This document shows positions 43,537-51,494 of a DNA stretch of 64,000 nt, piece after piece; the first letter of the stretch is position 1; each line of letters opens with the position of its first letter. The DNA comes from Anaerolineae bacterium (lineage in GTDB: Bacteria > Chloroflexota > Anaerolineae > JAAYZQ01), in contig JAFGIA010000231.1 of assembly GCA_016929795.1 (NCBI GenBank), positions 1 through 64,000 on the forward strand. Direction: 5' to 3'. A program made the position numbers and the translations under genes. The notes beneath the pieces were generated by a model. The model was not told where the DNA came from. It saw only the letters and a program-made list of their open reading frames with translations, and searched no databases.

Positions 43537-44715
43537 TCAGTCGATGGTATAGTCAACACCGCCCTCGCGGGCAATTACGTAGCTCATGCCACCCACCTGG
43601 CGGACCATGCCTTTTAGCTCCATCAGGGCGAGGGTGCTTGTAACCTCGGCGATGGGCAGGCTAACCGAGCGGCCGAGGGCGTCGACGTGCACGGGATCGG
43701 CCGACAGGTGCTCGAGCAAAAGCGCTTCGGTGGGGTTCTCGGGCAGGACGGTGCGCGCCTTGGCCTGCTCGCTGACCATGGTCAGGTTCAGCTCCTCAAG
43801 GATGTCGGTCACGTTGCGCACCAGCTTGGCGCCCTGCTGGATCAGATTGTTGGTGCCCTCGCTCGTGCGGGCAAAGATGGGACCGGGCACGGCGAATACT
43901 TCGCGCCCCTGCTCGGCACCAAAGTCGGCCGTGATCAATGCACCACTCGACGCACCTGCCTCCACCACGACGGTGCCCAGGCTCAGGCCGCTGACGATCC
44001 GGTTACGCGGTGGAAAGTTGTGTGCTTCGGGCTGGGTACTGAGGGGGTACTCACTCACAAGTGCGCCCACTCCTGGGGTGCCAGGGTCCGCCCCAGAGAT
44101 ACTGGGGTCCGCCCCGGGGATACCAGGGTCCGCCCCCACGATCCGGTGGGCGAGGCGGCGGTTTTCGGCGGGGTAAATAATGTCGAGCCCCGAGCCGAGG
44201 ACGGCGATGGTGCGCCCACCTGCCTCCAATGCGCCCAGGTGCGCCACCGTGTCGATGCCGCGTGCCAGGCCACTGACCACCGTCACACCTGCTTTGGCCA
44301 ACCCGGCCGAGAGGAAGCGCGCTACTTCCTTGCCATACGCCGAGGCGCGCCGCGTGCCGACGACCGCCACTGCCCACTCGTCTCGCTCTTGCAGGGTGCC
44401 TCGCACATAGAGCACGGGCGGGGCATTGTATACGTGGCGCAAGTTTGCAGGGTACTCGGGCTCGTCCCAGATGAGTACGTGCACCCCTGCGTGCTCCAGC
44501 CGCGCCAGCTCGGCCTCGAGGTCGAGCTGCTCGCGTGCCTTGAGCAGGTTGGCCAATGACCGGCGGTCGAGGCCGGCTTGCTGCAGGCTGAAGGCCGGTG
44601 CCGACCAGGCAGTCGCCACATCGCCAAAGTAGTCGAGCAAGGTGCGCAGCCTGGTAGCACCGATGCCCGAAACCCTGCTAAAGCCAACCCAGTAGCCCAG
44701 ATCGTCCCTGGCCAT
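43537..44715 (-). CDS. dprA: DNA-processing protein DprA
   Basis: The protein has about 392 residues. It has an N-terminal helix-hairpin-helix/SAM-like region (VGFSRVSGIGATRLRTLL), the Rossmann domain with VAVVGTRRASAYGKEVARF and VSGLARGIDTVAHLGAL, FPPRNRIVSGLS and SSGALITADFG, and a C-terminal winged helix. It loads RecA on incoming single strands during transformation. Between IVGADPG and LVSEYP (residues about 192-212) there is a seven-residue tandem repeat of the GADPGxP type that disrupts the normally conserved YPxxN-to-SEYP spacing. It is encoded by a 21-bp DNA repeat listed separately. Confidence 0.92.
   Translation of the reverse strand: MARDDLGYWVGFSRVSGIGATRLRTLLDYFGDVATAWSAPAFSLQQAGLDRRSLANLLKAREQLDLEAELARLEHAGVHVLIWDEPEYPANLRHVYNAPPVLYVRGTLQERDEWAVAVVGTRRASAYGKEVARFLSAGLAKAGVTVVSGLARGIDTVAHLGALEAGGRTIAVLGSGLDIIYPAENRRLAHRIVGADPGIPGADPSISGADPGTPGVGALVSEYPLSTQPEAHNFPPRNRIVSGLSLGTVVVEAGASSGALITADFGAEQGREVFAVPGPIFARTSEGTNNLIQQGAKLVRNVTDILEELNLTMVSEQAKARTVLPENPTEALLLEHLSADPVHVDALGRSVSLPIAEVTSTLALMELKGMVRQVGGMSYVIAREGGVDYTID
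44077..44139. repeat. Three tandem 21-bp units inside dprA
   Basis: Units start at 44077, 44098 and 44119, each sharing the core GGGTCCGCCCC and mostly GATACCAGG or GATACTGG at the start. On the gene strand they encode GADPGTP, GADPSIS and GADPGIP. The length is a multiple of three, so the frame is kept. The same 21-bp unit recurs in rimM at 45345-45375. Confidence 0.85.
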
Positions 44716-44773
44716 AGCCTCTCCTCTAGACAGCCATGACAGTGGCACATTCCCGATGGCGATGGGACGCCCG

Positions 44774-45424
44774 CTAAATCAGCCCTTCCATCAGATCTAC
44801 CACGATGCGTCCGGCTTCCAGGTCGATCGAGCGCACTACCGAGTCGATAGCGGGGATGAGCATCTCGGAGCCGCCATCCGTCTGGACTATGTACACTTCA
44901 TTGGCCCCGGTGTACAGGATCTCGACTACCGAGCCGAGCTGCTCGCCGCCACTCGTCCACACTTCCAGGTCGACGATCTGGTGCTCATAGTACTCGTCGT
45001 CCTTGAGCGGTGCAGTTTCTTCTATTGGGATCTGTACCAGTTGGCCGCGCATCGTCTCGGCACAGGTACGATCGTCACACCCCCCGAGCTTTAGAAGAGC
45101 GCGCCCTTTGTGCAGGCGATAGCCTTCTAGCGGCCATGGAATAGGCTCCTGGTCCATGACACCGATCAGAACGTGGCGTAGCGTCTGAAAGCAATCCGGA
45201 TCGTCGGTGAGAAGATCGACCTTGATCTCGCCGCGGATACCGTGGACACCGATCACCTGGCCCACTGCTAAAAAACGAGGCTCAGAGGTCTCTGTGCTCG
45301 CCTCTGAGCCTCGTTCGTAATCTGTTTCCGGTGCCTGCCTCGAGGATACTGGGGTTCGCCCCCGTGATATCGAGGTTGGACCGGTTGACTGTTTCTCGGC
45401 TAACGGTTTGTCAGCCGCTGGCAC
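44774..45424 (-). CDS. rimM: Ribosome maturation factor RimM with a repeat-derived N-terminal extension
   Basis: The protein is 216 residues from a GTG at 45424 that overlaps the khpA stop (TAGTG). The RimM core starts near residue 51 (LAVGQVIGVHGIRGEIKVDLL) and has the PRC-barrel half with YYEHQIVDLEVW and GSEMLIPAIDSVV. It helps mature the 30S subunit head and binds S19. The first 50 residues are not conserved in other RimM proteins as far as I know: they come from a 21-bp repeat and a terminator-shaped palindrome. Translation might instead begin at an internal GTG near 45265, at VGQVIGVHG, although no ribosome binding site is visible. Confidence 0.85.
   Translation of the reverse strand: MPAADKPLAEKQSTGPTSISRGRTPVSSRQAPETDYERGSEASTETSEPRFLAVGQVIGVHGIRGEIKVDLLTDDPDCFQTLRHVLIGVMDQEPIPWPLEGYRLHKGRALLKLGGCDDRTCAETMRGQLVQIPIEETAPLKDDEYYEHQIVDLEVWTSGGEQLGSVVEILYTGANEVYIVQTDGGSEMLIPAIDSVVRSIDLEAGRIVVDLMEGLI
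45270..45315 (-). terminator. Perfect intrinsic terminator inside rimM
   Basis: Read leftwards, 15-base arms (45301-45315 and 45274-45288) are perfectly complementary around a 12-base loop, and six T residues end the structure (45275-45270). This is a textbook intrinsic terminator, located between codons about 36 and 52 of rimM and on the sense strand. It would cut rimM transcription unless translated or antiterminated. Confidence 0.8.
45345..45375. repeat. Second copy of the 21-bp dprA repeat, in rimM
   Basis: GATACTGGGGTTCGCCCC starts at 45345 and a partial second unit, GATATCGAGG, at 45366, giving the same 21-bp period as in dprA. Here it is read in a different frame and encodes SISRGRTPVSS. 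The frame difference argues for DNA-level spread rather than protein duplication. Confidence 0.8.
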
Positions 45425-45657
45425 TAAACGATCTCCAGAGTAACACGCCGGCCCTGGCGCGCAGCAGCGGCGCGCAGAAGCGTCCGCATGGCGTTGGCCA
45501 CACGTCCCTGCTTACCGATGACGCGGCCCATATCGTCGGGAGACACGCGCAGTTCGTAGATGGTTGCGCTCGTCCCTTCGATCTCTTCGACGTACACCTG
45601 GTCGGGATCATCGACCAGTGCTTTAGCCATGTACTCGATCAATTCCTTCAGGTTCAT
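45424..45657 (-). CDS. khpA: KH-domain RNA-binding protein KhpA
   Basis: The 77-residue protein is a single KH domain with the loop GRVIGKQGRVANAMRTLL (GxxG as GKQG). It is the small KhpA family encoded between rpsP and rimM in many bacteria. It works with KhpB in RNA metabolism and cell-shape control in Firmicutes. The ATG at 45657 follows GAGAGG. Its stop is fused with the start of rimM. Confidence 0.93.
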   Translation of the reverse strand: MNLKELIEYMAKALVDDPDQVYVEEIEGTSATIYELRVSPDDMGRVIGKQGRVANAMRTLLRAAAARQGRRVTLEIV

Positions 45658-45764
45658 GTTTTGCCTCTCTTTCTAGTCTCGTTTCAGGTTAGACCGGTCC
45701 CAAGCTATCCGATGTCGTAGAGTGAATCTCAGGACGTTTCTGTTTCTTCGGTCTCTGTCTCGCC

Positions 45765-46361
45765 CTAGTCGTCGTCCTCTTCGTCGTCCTCTTCGTCGTC
45801 CTCGTCCTCTTCGTCGTCCTCGTCGTAGTCCTCGTCCTCTTCGTAGTCCTCTTCGTCGAGTTCTACCGGGATGGCTTCTTCTTCCAACTCGGCAACGTCG
45901 ACTGTCACTTCCTCGGCCTCGGCAGCCAGAGTGATAGCGCCTGGTTCGGCGGGCATCTGCTCTTCAGCAGGTGCCGGTTCTTCTGGTTCGGCTTCTTCCC
46001 GGCCCAGGAACGCGGGCTCCAGTATCGCGGCAGCGCCTGCTTCCTCTTCGACCTGGGCCTGGCGGAACTCGGCCGCCAGCTCCTGGATCGACACTTCTCC
46101 CTTGCGCACCGCGCCCACCTGTGCCATGATGTTCTCGCGGTCGAGCAACCGCTTGACAGCAGCGCTCGGCTGGGCGCCAACACTCAGCCAGTAGAGAGCG
46201 CGCGCGGCGTCAATCTCTACCGTCGGCGGGTCTGTGCGCGGATTGTAGTGTCCAATCGTCTCGATAAATCTCCCGTCGCGCGGTGCCTTGGAATCGGTGA
46301 CCACCACGCGATAGTGTGGTTGCTTCTTCGCGCCGGTGCGGCGCAGTCGAATTTTTACCAT
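45765..46361 (-). CDS. rpsP: Ribosomal protein bS16 with a long acidic tail
   Basis: The first 80 residues are classical S16: [20 protein letters not shown], then [11 protein letters not shown], and [17 protein letters not shown]. The family is usually 75-90 residues, but this protein has 198. The tail contains a Glu/Ala/Pro section and ends in about 45 residues that are nearly all Asp and Glu with some Tyr ([16 protein letters not shown]). The ATG at 46361 follows GGAGGT. It sits in the order ffh-rpsP-khpA-rimM, typical of bacteria. The tail could mimic nucleic acid; its DNA is a GAGGAC-type slippage-prone repeat. Confidence 0.95.
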   Translation of the reverse strand: MVKIRLRRTGAKKQPHYRVVVTDSKAPRDGRFIETIGHYNPRTDPPTVEIDAARALYWLSVGAQPSAAVKRLLDRENIMAQVGAVRKGEVSIQELAAEFRQAQVEEEAGAAAILEPAFLGREEAEPEEPAPAEEQMPAEPGAITLAAEAEEVTVDVAELEEEAIPVELDEEDYEEDEDYDEDDEEDEDDEEDDEEDDD

Positions 46362-46425
46362 ATTTTATTCCCTACCTCCTTCTCGTCTGGCTCGTCGTGA
46401 TGTTGTAGTCAATGCAGGACAGGCC

Positions 46426-47772
46426 CTACTTCATGCCACCCAGCATACCCATCAGACCGCGCATACCACGGCCCCGCTTGCCGCCGCCAGTTAGTTGCTT
46501 CATCATCTTTTGCATCTGGCGGAATTGAGTGAGCAGGTCGTTGATCTCGGTCACCGTCGTGCCCGAGCCGCGTGCGATGCGGCGCTTGCGGCTGGCGTTG
46601 ATGATGCGCGGATTGCGGCGCTCCTCAATCGTCATCGAGTTGATCACCGCCTCGATTACTTTCATCTGCTGATCGGTCACGTCTGGCGAGAGATCGCTCG
46701 TCAACTGCGACATGCCCGGGATCATGTCCAATAACTGGCCGATCGGCCCCATCTTTTTGATCTGCTGGAGCTGATCGCGAAAGTCTTCCAGGTTGAATTC
46801 GCCCTTTACCAGGCGCTGGCCCATCTTTATCGCCTGGTCCTGGTCCATCACTTCCTGTGCCTTTTCAATGGCAGTCAGGACGTCACCCATGCCCAGGATG
46901 CGTCCCGCCAGGCGATCGGGATGGAACACTTCCAGTGCGTCTGGCTTTTCACCGGTGCCCAGGAACTTGATGGGCACGCCTGTCACCGACCGCACCGAGA
47001 TGGCGGCACCGCCACGGGCGTCACCATCTACCTTGGTCAGGATCAAGCCTGTGATGCCGACTCGCTTGTTGAACTCGTCGGCGACACGCACAGCATCCTG
47101 GCCTGTCATCGAGTCGACGACCAAGAGCACTTCCTGTGGCGTCGTTTTGGCCTTAATCTGCTCCAGCTCGTGCATCATCTGGTCATTGATGTGCAGGCGC
47201 CCTGCCGTGTCCATGATGACGACGGTGTAGGCCGCCTCGCGTGCGCGCTTGAGCGCGTTGGTGCAGATCGACGGCGGTGGCACCTTGGTGCCCTCGGAGT
47301 GGACTGGAATGTCGAGCTGCTTGCCCAGGATTTCGAGCTGGGTGACCGCCGCAGGGCGATAGGTGTCGGCGGCGACCATCAGCGGGCGCTGGCCATTCTT
47401 GCGCAAATTCAGCGCCAGCTTGGCCGCCATGGTCGTCTTGCCCGAGCCCTGCAGGCCGACGAGCATTACCACGTGGGGCGCGGGGCCCGACAGGTTGAGG
47501 TGATCGGCGGCGCCGAGTGTGGCGATCAGCTCTTCGTGCACGATCTTGACCACCTGCTGCGCCGGTGTCAGGCTGCGCATCACCTCGGCCCCGACGGCCC
47601 GCTCGCGCACCCGGGCGATCAGGTCCTTGACGACCTTGAAGTTGACGTCCGCTTCGAGCAGCGCGAGGCGCACCTCGCGCATCGCGGCGTCGACGTCGGC
47701 TTCCGTCAGCTTGCCGCGGTTCGAGAGCTTGTCAAATACGCCCTGTAGTTTGTCCGACAGATTCTCAAACAC
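46426..47772 (-). CDS. ffh: Signal recognition particle protein Ffh
   Basis: The 448-residue protein has the NG domain, with VGLQGSGKTTMAAKLALNL, VMIMDTAGRLHIND as DTAGR, and LILTKVDGDARGGAAISV, followed by the M domain with methionine-rich helices ending in QFRQMQKMMKQLTGGG and a Gly/Met/Arg tail. It binds signal peptides with SRP RNA and targets proteins to the membrane. No ylxM gene precedes it. A promoter at 47832-47860 drives it, and rpsP, khpA and rimM follow. Confidence 0.97.
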   Translation of the reverse strand: MFENLSDKLQGVFDKLSNRGKLTEADVDAAMREVRLALLEADVNFKVVKDLIARVRERAVGAEVMRSLTPAQQVVKIVHEELIATLGAADHLNLSGPAPHVVMLVGLQGSGKTTMAAKLALNLRKNGQRPLMVAADTYRPAAVTQLEILGKQLDIPVHSEGTKVPPPSICTNALKRAREAAYTVVIMDTAGRLHINDQMMHELEQIKAKTTPQEVLLVVDSMTGQDAVRVADEFNKRVGITGLILTKVDGDARGGAAISVRSVTGVPIKFLGTGEKPDALEVFHPDRLAGRILGMGDVLTAIEKAQEVMDQDQAIKMGQRLVKGEFNLEDFRDQLQQIKKMGPIGQLLDMIPGMSQLTSDLSPDVTDQQMKVIEAVINSMTIEERRNPRIINASRKRRIARGSGTTVTEINDLLTQFRQMQKMMKQLTGGGKRGRGMRGLMGMLGGMK

Positions 47773-47831
47773 ATCCAGTCCTTACGGCCATGTGTGCTTG
47801 TATGCAACAAGTGCACAAGCATCGAATATTT

Positions 47832-47860
47832 ATTGTACGCGAATCGAACGATTTCGTCAA
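47832..47860 (-). promoter_or_regulatory. Sigma-70 promoter of ffh-rpsP-khpA-rimM
   Basis: Read leftwards, TTGACG (47855-47860) and TACAAT (47832-47837) are separated by 17 bases in a clearly AT-richer stretch between fmt and ffh. Transcription would begin near 47825, about 53 bases before the ffh start. Confidence 0.72.
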
Positions 47861-47862
47861 GC

Positions 47863-48804
47863 TCAGGCCTCCGGCTGACCCAACATGCTTCCGACGAATT
47901 CGCGTTGTCCGTGCGTAAACAGTGCGATATCCATCGGTTTTTTGCCGGCGAGCTGGACCTCAAGCAGCTCGAGCGCACCCTCGCCTGCAACGACGCCGAT
48001 ACCAGGTTCGAGCTCGACCACCTGTCCTGGCACGGTGTCGCCGCGCCAGTCGGGGCGGGGGCAGGCGCGGAGCACTTTGAGGCGCCGGCCCTGCCACGTG
48101 GTGTATGCGCCGGGCCACGGGGCGGTGGCACGCACCTGGCGGTCGATCAAGGCGGCAGGGGCAGACCAGTCGATCTCACCATCCTCTTTGGTGAGCACGT
48201 GGCAGTAGGTCGCCGATGCCTCCTCCTGGACCCGCGCCTCGGCTTGGCCTGCGATCCAGGCGGGCAGTGTCCCGGTCAGGAGCCGGGCGCCAAGATGTGC
48301 CAATGAGATGGTGAGCGAGCCAGTCGTCTCCTTCGGTCCGATCGGCTGCCGCGCTTGCGAAAGGATCGGCCCTGTATCGATACCTGCGTCCATGAGCATG
48401 ATCGTCACGCCTGTTACGTCGTCGCCTGCGAGGATCGCCGCGCTGATCGGCGCTGGCCCACGGTAGCGCGGCAATAGCGAGGCATGCACATTCAGGCAGC
48501 CGTGTGGCGGCAGGTCGAGAATATCAGGCGGCAGGATCTGCCCAAATGCAGCGACGACAATGACGTCCGGTTGCCATGCAACCAGGTGGGCCACCACGTC
48601 TGGCGGGCGCAGCGACCTGGGCTGCAAAACCTCGATCCCCAGTCGCTGCGCTGCTTCCTTCACGGGCGGCGGTTTGCACTCGCGGCCCCTGCCGGCAGGA
48701 CGATCTGGCTGAGTGACGGCGCCGGTGACCTGGTGCTCCTCTGCGAGCGCTTCCAGCGTCGGCACGGCGAACTCGGGTGTTCCCATAAAGACGATGCGTG
48801 CCAT
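47863..48804 (-). CDS. fmt: Methionyl-tRNA formyltransferase
   Basis: The 313-residue protein has the formyltransferase fold with RIVFMGTPEFAVPTLEAL at the start, DVIVVAAFGQILPPDIL, LNVHASLLPRYRGPAPISAAI (active-site SLLPRxRGxAPI) and GDDVTGVTIMLMDAGIDTGPI. It formylates initiator tRNA. The ATG at 48804 is clear. It has no def gene next to it in this window. It lies upstream of the ffh promoter. Confidence 0.96.
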   Translation of the reverse strand: MARIVFMGTPEFAVPTLEALAEEHQVTGAVTQPDRPAGRGRECKPPPVKEAAQRLGIEVLQPRSLRPPDVVAHLVAWQPDVIVVAAFGQILPPDILDLPPHGCLNVHASLLPRYRGPAPISAAILAGDDVTGVTIMLMDAGIDTGPILSQARQPIGPKETTGSLTISLAHLGARLLTGTLPAWIAGQAEARVQEEASATYCHVLTKEDGEIDWSAPAALIDRQVRATAPWPGAYTTWQGRRLKVLRACPRPDWRGDTVPGQVVELEPGIGVVAGEGALELLEVQLAGKKPMDIALFTHGQREFVGSMLGQPEA

Positions 48805-48923
48805 CGGACTCTATCCTCGCCCGGCACGTCGTGCCAGGCAGTGCTAGCGATCACGGCGCCCATTTTAACACATGTCGGAGCCACTGCCAAACTGCGCACG
48901 CCTCGTCAAGCCCCTGGCTTGCT

Positions 48924-50708
48924 CTATTCCAGTGCGTCGGCAAGAAAGGAAATGCGGCGGCGCTCCGCGTCGACGACATTTTCTGTTTTCAGAAATGAAT
49001 GCCCCTCGTCCTCATACAGCACGAGCTCACAGGGCTTGCCCCGGGCGATGAGGGCGTCGCGCGCCTGGATCGATTCGCTTGCAGGGCAGCGTGGATCGTG
49101 GGCACCGCAGATAAGCTGCACGGGGGCGGTGACATTGTCGAGAAAAAAGAAGGGCGAGCGCTCGTAGTAGAGATCGCGGTCACGCTCTGGGTGGCCGAAA
49201 TTCTCCAGGTCCCAGTGTTGCAAGTCCGCGCGCGAGTTGGCGTGGCCGGTGAACCAGTTGAGAAAGGGGACGACGGCCGAGCCGGCTGCCCAGCGGCCGG
49301 GGTAGGCTGTCATGCTGGTCATGGTCAGGTACCCTCCCCAACTGCGCCCGGTGAGGGCGATGCGCTGCGGATCGGCAAGGCCCTCGCGCACCAAATAGTC
49401 GGCCCCCGCGACGACATCGCGCGTGTCGCCGCCGCCCAGGTCGAACCGGTTGGCGATCTGCCAGGCGCGGCCATAACCTGTCGAGCCGCGATAGTTGGGC
49501 GCCAGGACAGCCCAGCCACGCGAGACCATATGTTGCACGACAGGGTCCCACGTCACCTGGGTGAGCCAGTTGGGGCCCCCGTGGATGGTTATGACGGCAG
49601 GCGGTGCCTCTACGCCCGGCTGCGGCGGCCTGTAGAGGAGGGCCGGCACCTCGGTGCCATCAAGGCTCGGATAGCTGACGACGTCTGGCATGGCCCACGG
49701 AACACCCTGCAATTCTTCAGGCAGCGAGTGCGTGACCTGGCCTAGATCGCCGCTCACAATGTCGAGGAGCCACAGATCGGCGGGATGGGCCGGGTTGTCA
49801 AAGGCGAACACGACGTGCCGGTCGCCGGTGAACCGCGGCCGGTGGTGGACGCCAGGGGCTACCTGGAACGTGCGGACGCGCCGTGAGAAAAGATCCAGGA
49901 GGGCGATCTCGGTGAGCGCACCGTGCGAAACGACGTAGGCCAGTGTGCGCCCGTCTGGCGCCCAGTCGGCCTGGTTCGCATCCGTGTCCTCGCCTGTCAG
50001 CCACTCGATGGTGCCGCTCGCCAGGTCATAGATTCCGATCCGGTGCCGCTCGCCTGCGTTCGATGAAAAAGCCAGGCGCTTGCCGTTTGGCGACCAGGCC
50101 GGGTCACAGGCGGGGATCGGCTCGTTTCCATGCCCGATGGGCTGGGCGTCGCCCCCTGCGATGCCGGTGACATAGATCGCCGTATCCTGTCCCCCTGCCT
50201 CGACGACGACAGCCAGATGGCGCCCGTTGGGCGACCAGCGGGCGCCCCAGTGTGGGCGCGGGCTGGCCCACACACATCGTGCCACACCGCCGCTTGACGG
50301 CATGGCGTACGTATCAAAGCTGCCGCCGCGGTCAGAGGCAAAGGCGATCTCACCACCATCAGGTGACCAATCGATCTCAGGCTGGATCGAGTCGGGTGTG
50401 CCAGGGGTGATGTTGACCGTTTCTCCGGCAGGCACGTCGTGCACCTCGACGTCAAACACCTCGCCGCCGTCGATGTCGACCACCCAGGCGAGGCGGTCGC
50501 CGGCAGGCGCCCACTGTGGGCCAAAGTGGGCCCCGGGTCCCATGCTGAGCCGGCGCATCGTACGTGCCTCCACCAGGGAGGCGGCATAGATCTCCCACTG
50601 GCCGCTCTGATTGTGGCTAAAGGCCACTTCACAGCCATCAGGGGAAGGGCCGAACCCGATCCACGGGTCCACGTGTGGCACGCGCAGGAGTGTTTCCAGG
50701 TCTATCAT
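48924..50708 (-). CDS. S9-family prolyl oligopeptidase (acylaminoacyl-peptidase-like)
   Basis: The protein has 594 residues. The N-terminal part is a WD40/TolB-like propeller, with repeated blades such as QPEIDWSPDGGEIAFASDRGG, WSPNGRHLAVV and WSPNGKRLAFS. The C-terminal alpha/beta hydrolase has the nucleophile in LTGRSWGGYLT, the acid in AHDPRCP and the base in YEDEGHSFLK. It probably cleaves short or N-acylated peptides in the cytoplasm, since no signal peptide is seen. A longer frame to 51149 overlaps the DUF2085 gene, so the start is placed at 50708. Confidence 0.9.
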   Translation of the reverse strand: MIDLETLLRVPHVDPWIGFGPSPDGCEVAFSHNQSGQWEIYAASLVEARTMRRLSMGPGAHFGPQWAPAGDRLAWVVDIDGGEVFDVEVHDVPAGETVNITPGTPDSIQPEIDWSPDGGEIAFASDRGGSFDTYAMPSSGGVARCVWASPRPHWGARWSPNGRHLAVVVEAGGQDTAIYVTGIAGGDAQPIGHGNEPIPACDPAWSPNGKRLAFSSNAGERHRIGIYDLASGTIEWLTGEDTDANQADWAPDGRTLAYVVSHGALTEIALLDLFSRRVRTFQVAPGVHHRPRFTGDRHVVFAFDNPAHPADLWLLDIVSGDLGQVTHSLPEELQGVPWAMPDVVSYPSLDGTEVPALLYRPPQPGVEAPPAVITIHGGPNWLTQVTWDPVVQHMVSRGWAVLAPNYRGSTGYGRAWQIANRFDLGGGDTRDVVAGADYLVREGLADPQRIALTGRSWGGYLTMTSMTAYPGRWAAGSAVVPFLNWFTGHANSRADLQHWDLENFGHPERDRDLYYERSPFFFLDNVTAPVQLICGAHDPRCPASESIQARDALIARGKPCELVLYEDEGHSFLKTENVVDAERRRISFLADALE

Positions 50709-50745
50709 GATCGCTGTCGTGAGCAGGAGGAACGCGGCCGCCGGT

Positions 50746-51438
50746 TCATTCGGCCTTGCCGGGCGGCGTGCGCGGGGCCAGCTTGCGGTCGAGGATGTGG
50801 CGCATGTCGGTAAAGGATTCTTGGAGATAGGGGTAGGCGAACACGACGGCGCCAAAGCCAAAGAGTGCCCCGGTGATGCTTCGTGCCAGCCAGGTGCTCT
50901 CGTAAGGTGTGACAAGCTGGATCGCCCCATCGAGGCCCATGGGCACCAGCCACAGAAGAAAGTAGCGGAAGCGCATCTTCCAGCCGCCCAGCCGGTGGCG
51001 CACCAGGCCATAGGCGAGGCCGGCGAGGAACATGGTGCCATAAATTGCAACGTCACGCTGGCAAAAGGCCACTTTCCAGCCCACCTGCTCGTTGCCGATA
51101 TCGCGGGAAAAGACGCCGATGTCGACGCCTGCCGCGTCCAGCTCCTCAAGGGTGTAGACGGCCTGAGGGCCGTTGAGAAAGTAGGAGCGCTCGGGGCGCT
51201 GGTGGCAGGCGGGGCGGTAGAGGAGATAGATCGCCTTGGCCGGGGTCTCGAACCCGGCGTTCATCAGGACCGGTGCCAGGAAGGGTAGGCCGACGTACAG
51301 GCCCCAGAAGAGATTCGCCAGGAAGAGCCAGTGGGTGGCGAGTTGCCAGATGGCCCTATCGGCAAATATCACAAAATCACGGGTGCGGCCGGTGACGGGC
51401 TGCCTGGTGACACGCGGTGTGGTCTGTTCTGGTTCCAA
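50746..51438 (-). CDS. DUF2085 membrane protein
   Basis: The 230-residue protein starts with TTG at 51438, seven bases after AAGGAAG. It has about five membrane segments and the family marker motif LYRPACHQRPERSYF with CQRDVAIYGTMF, which includes conserved cysteines and histidine. DUF2085 has no known function; some homologues sit beside copper or cytochrome genes. Here it follows ccdA by 56 bases, at the end of the cytochrome c maturation cluster. Confidence 0.82.
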   Translation of the reverse strand: MEPEQTTPRVTRQPVTGRTRDFVIFADRAIWQLATHWLFLANLFWGLYVGLPFLAPVLMNAGFETPAKAIYLLYRPACHQRPERSYFLNGPQAVYTLEELDAAGVDIGVFSRDIGNEQVGWKVAFCQRDVAIYGTMFLAGLAYGLVRHRLGGWKMRFRYFLLWLVPMGLDGAIQLVTPYESTWLARSITGALFGFGAVVFAYPYLQESFTDMRHILDRKLAPRTPPGKAE

Positions 51439-51494
51439 CGGTACACTTCCTTATCCAGCCTACGGTAAAAGATCGTCCAGGTAGCGGTTTCTTT

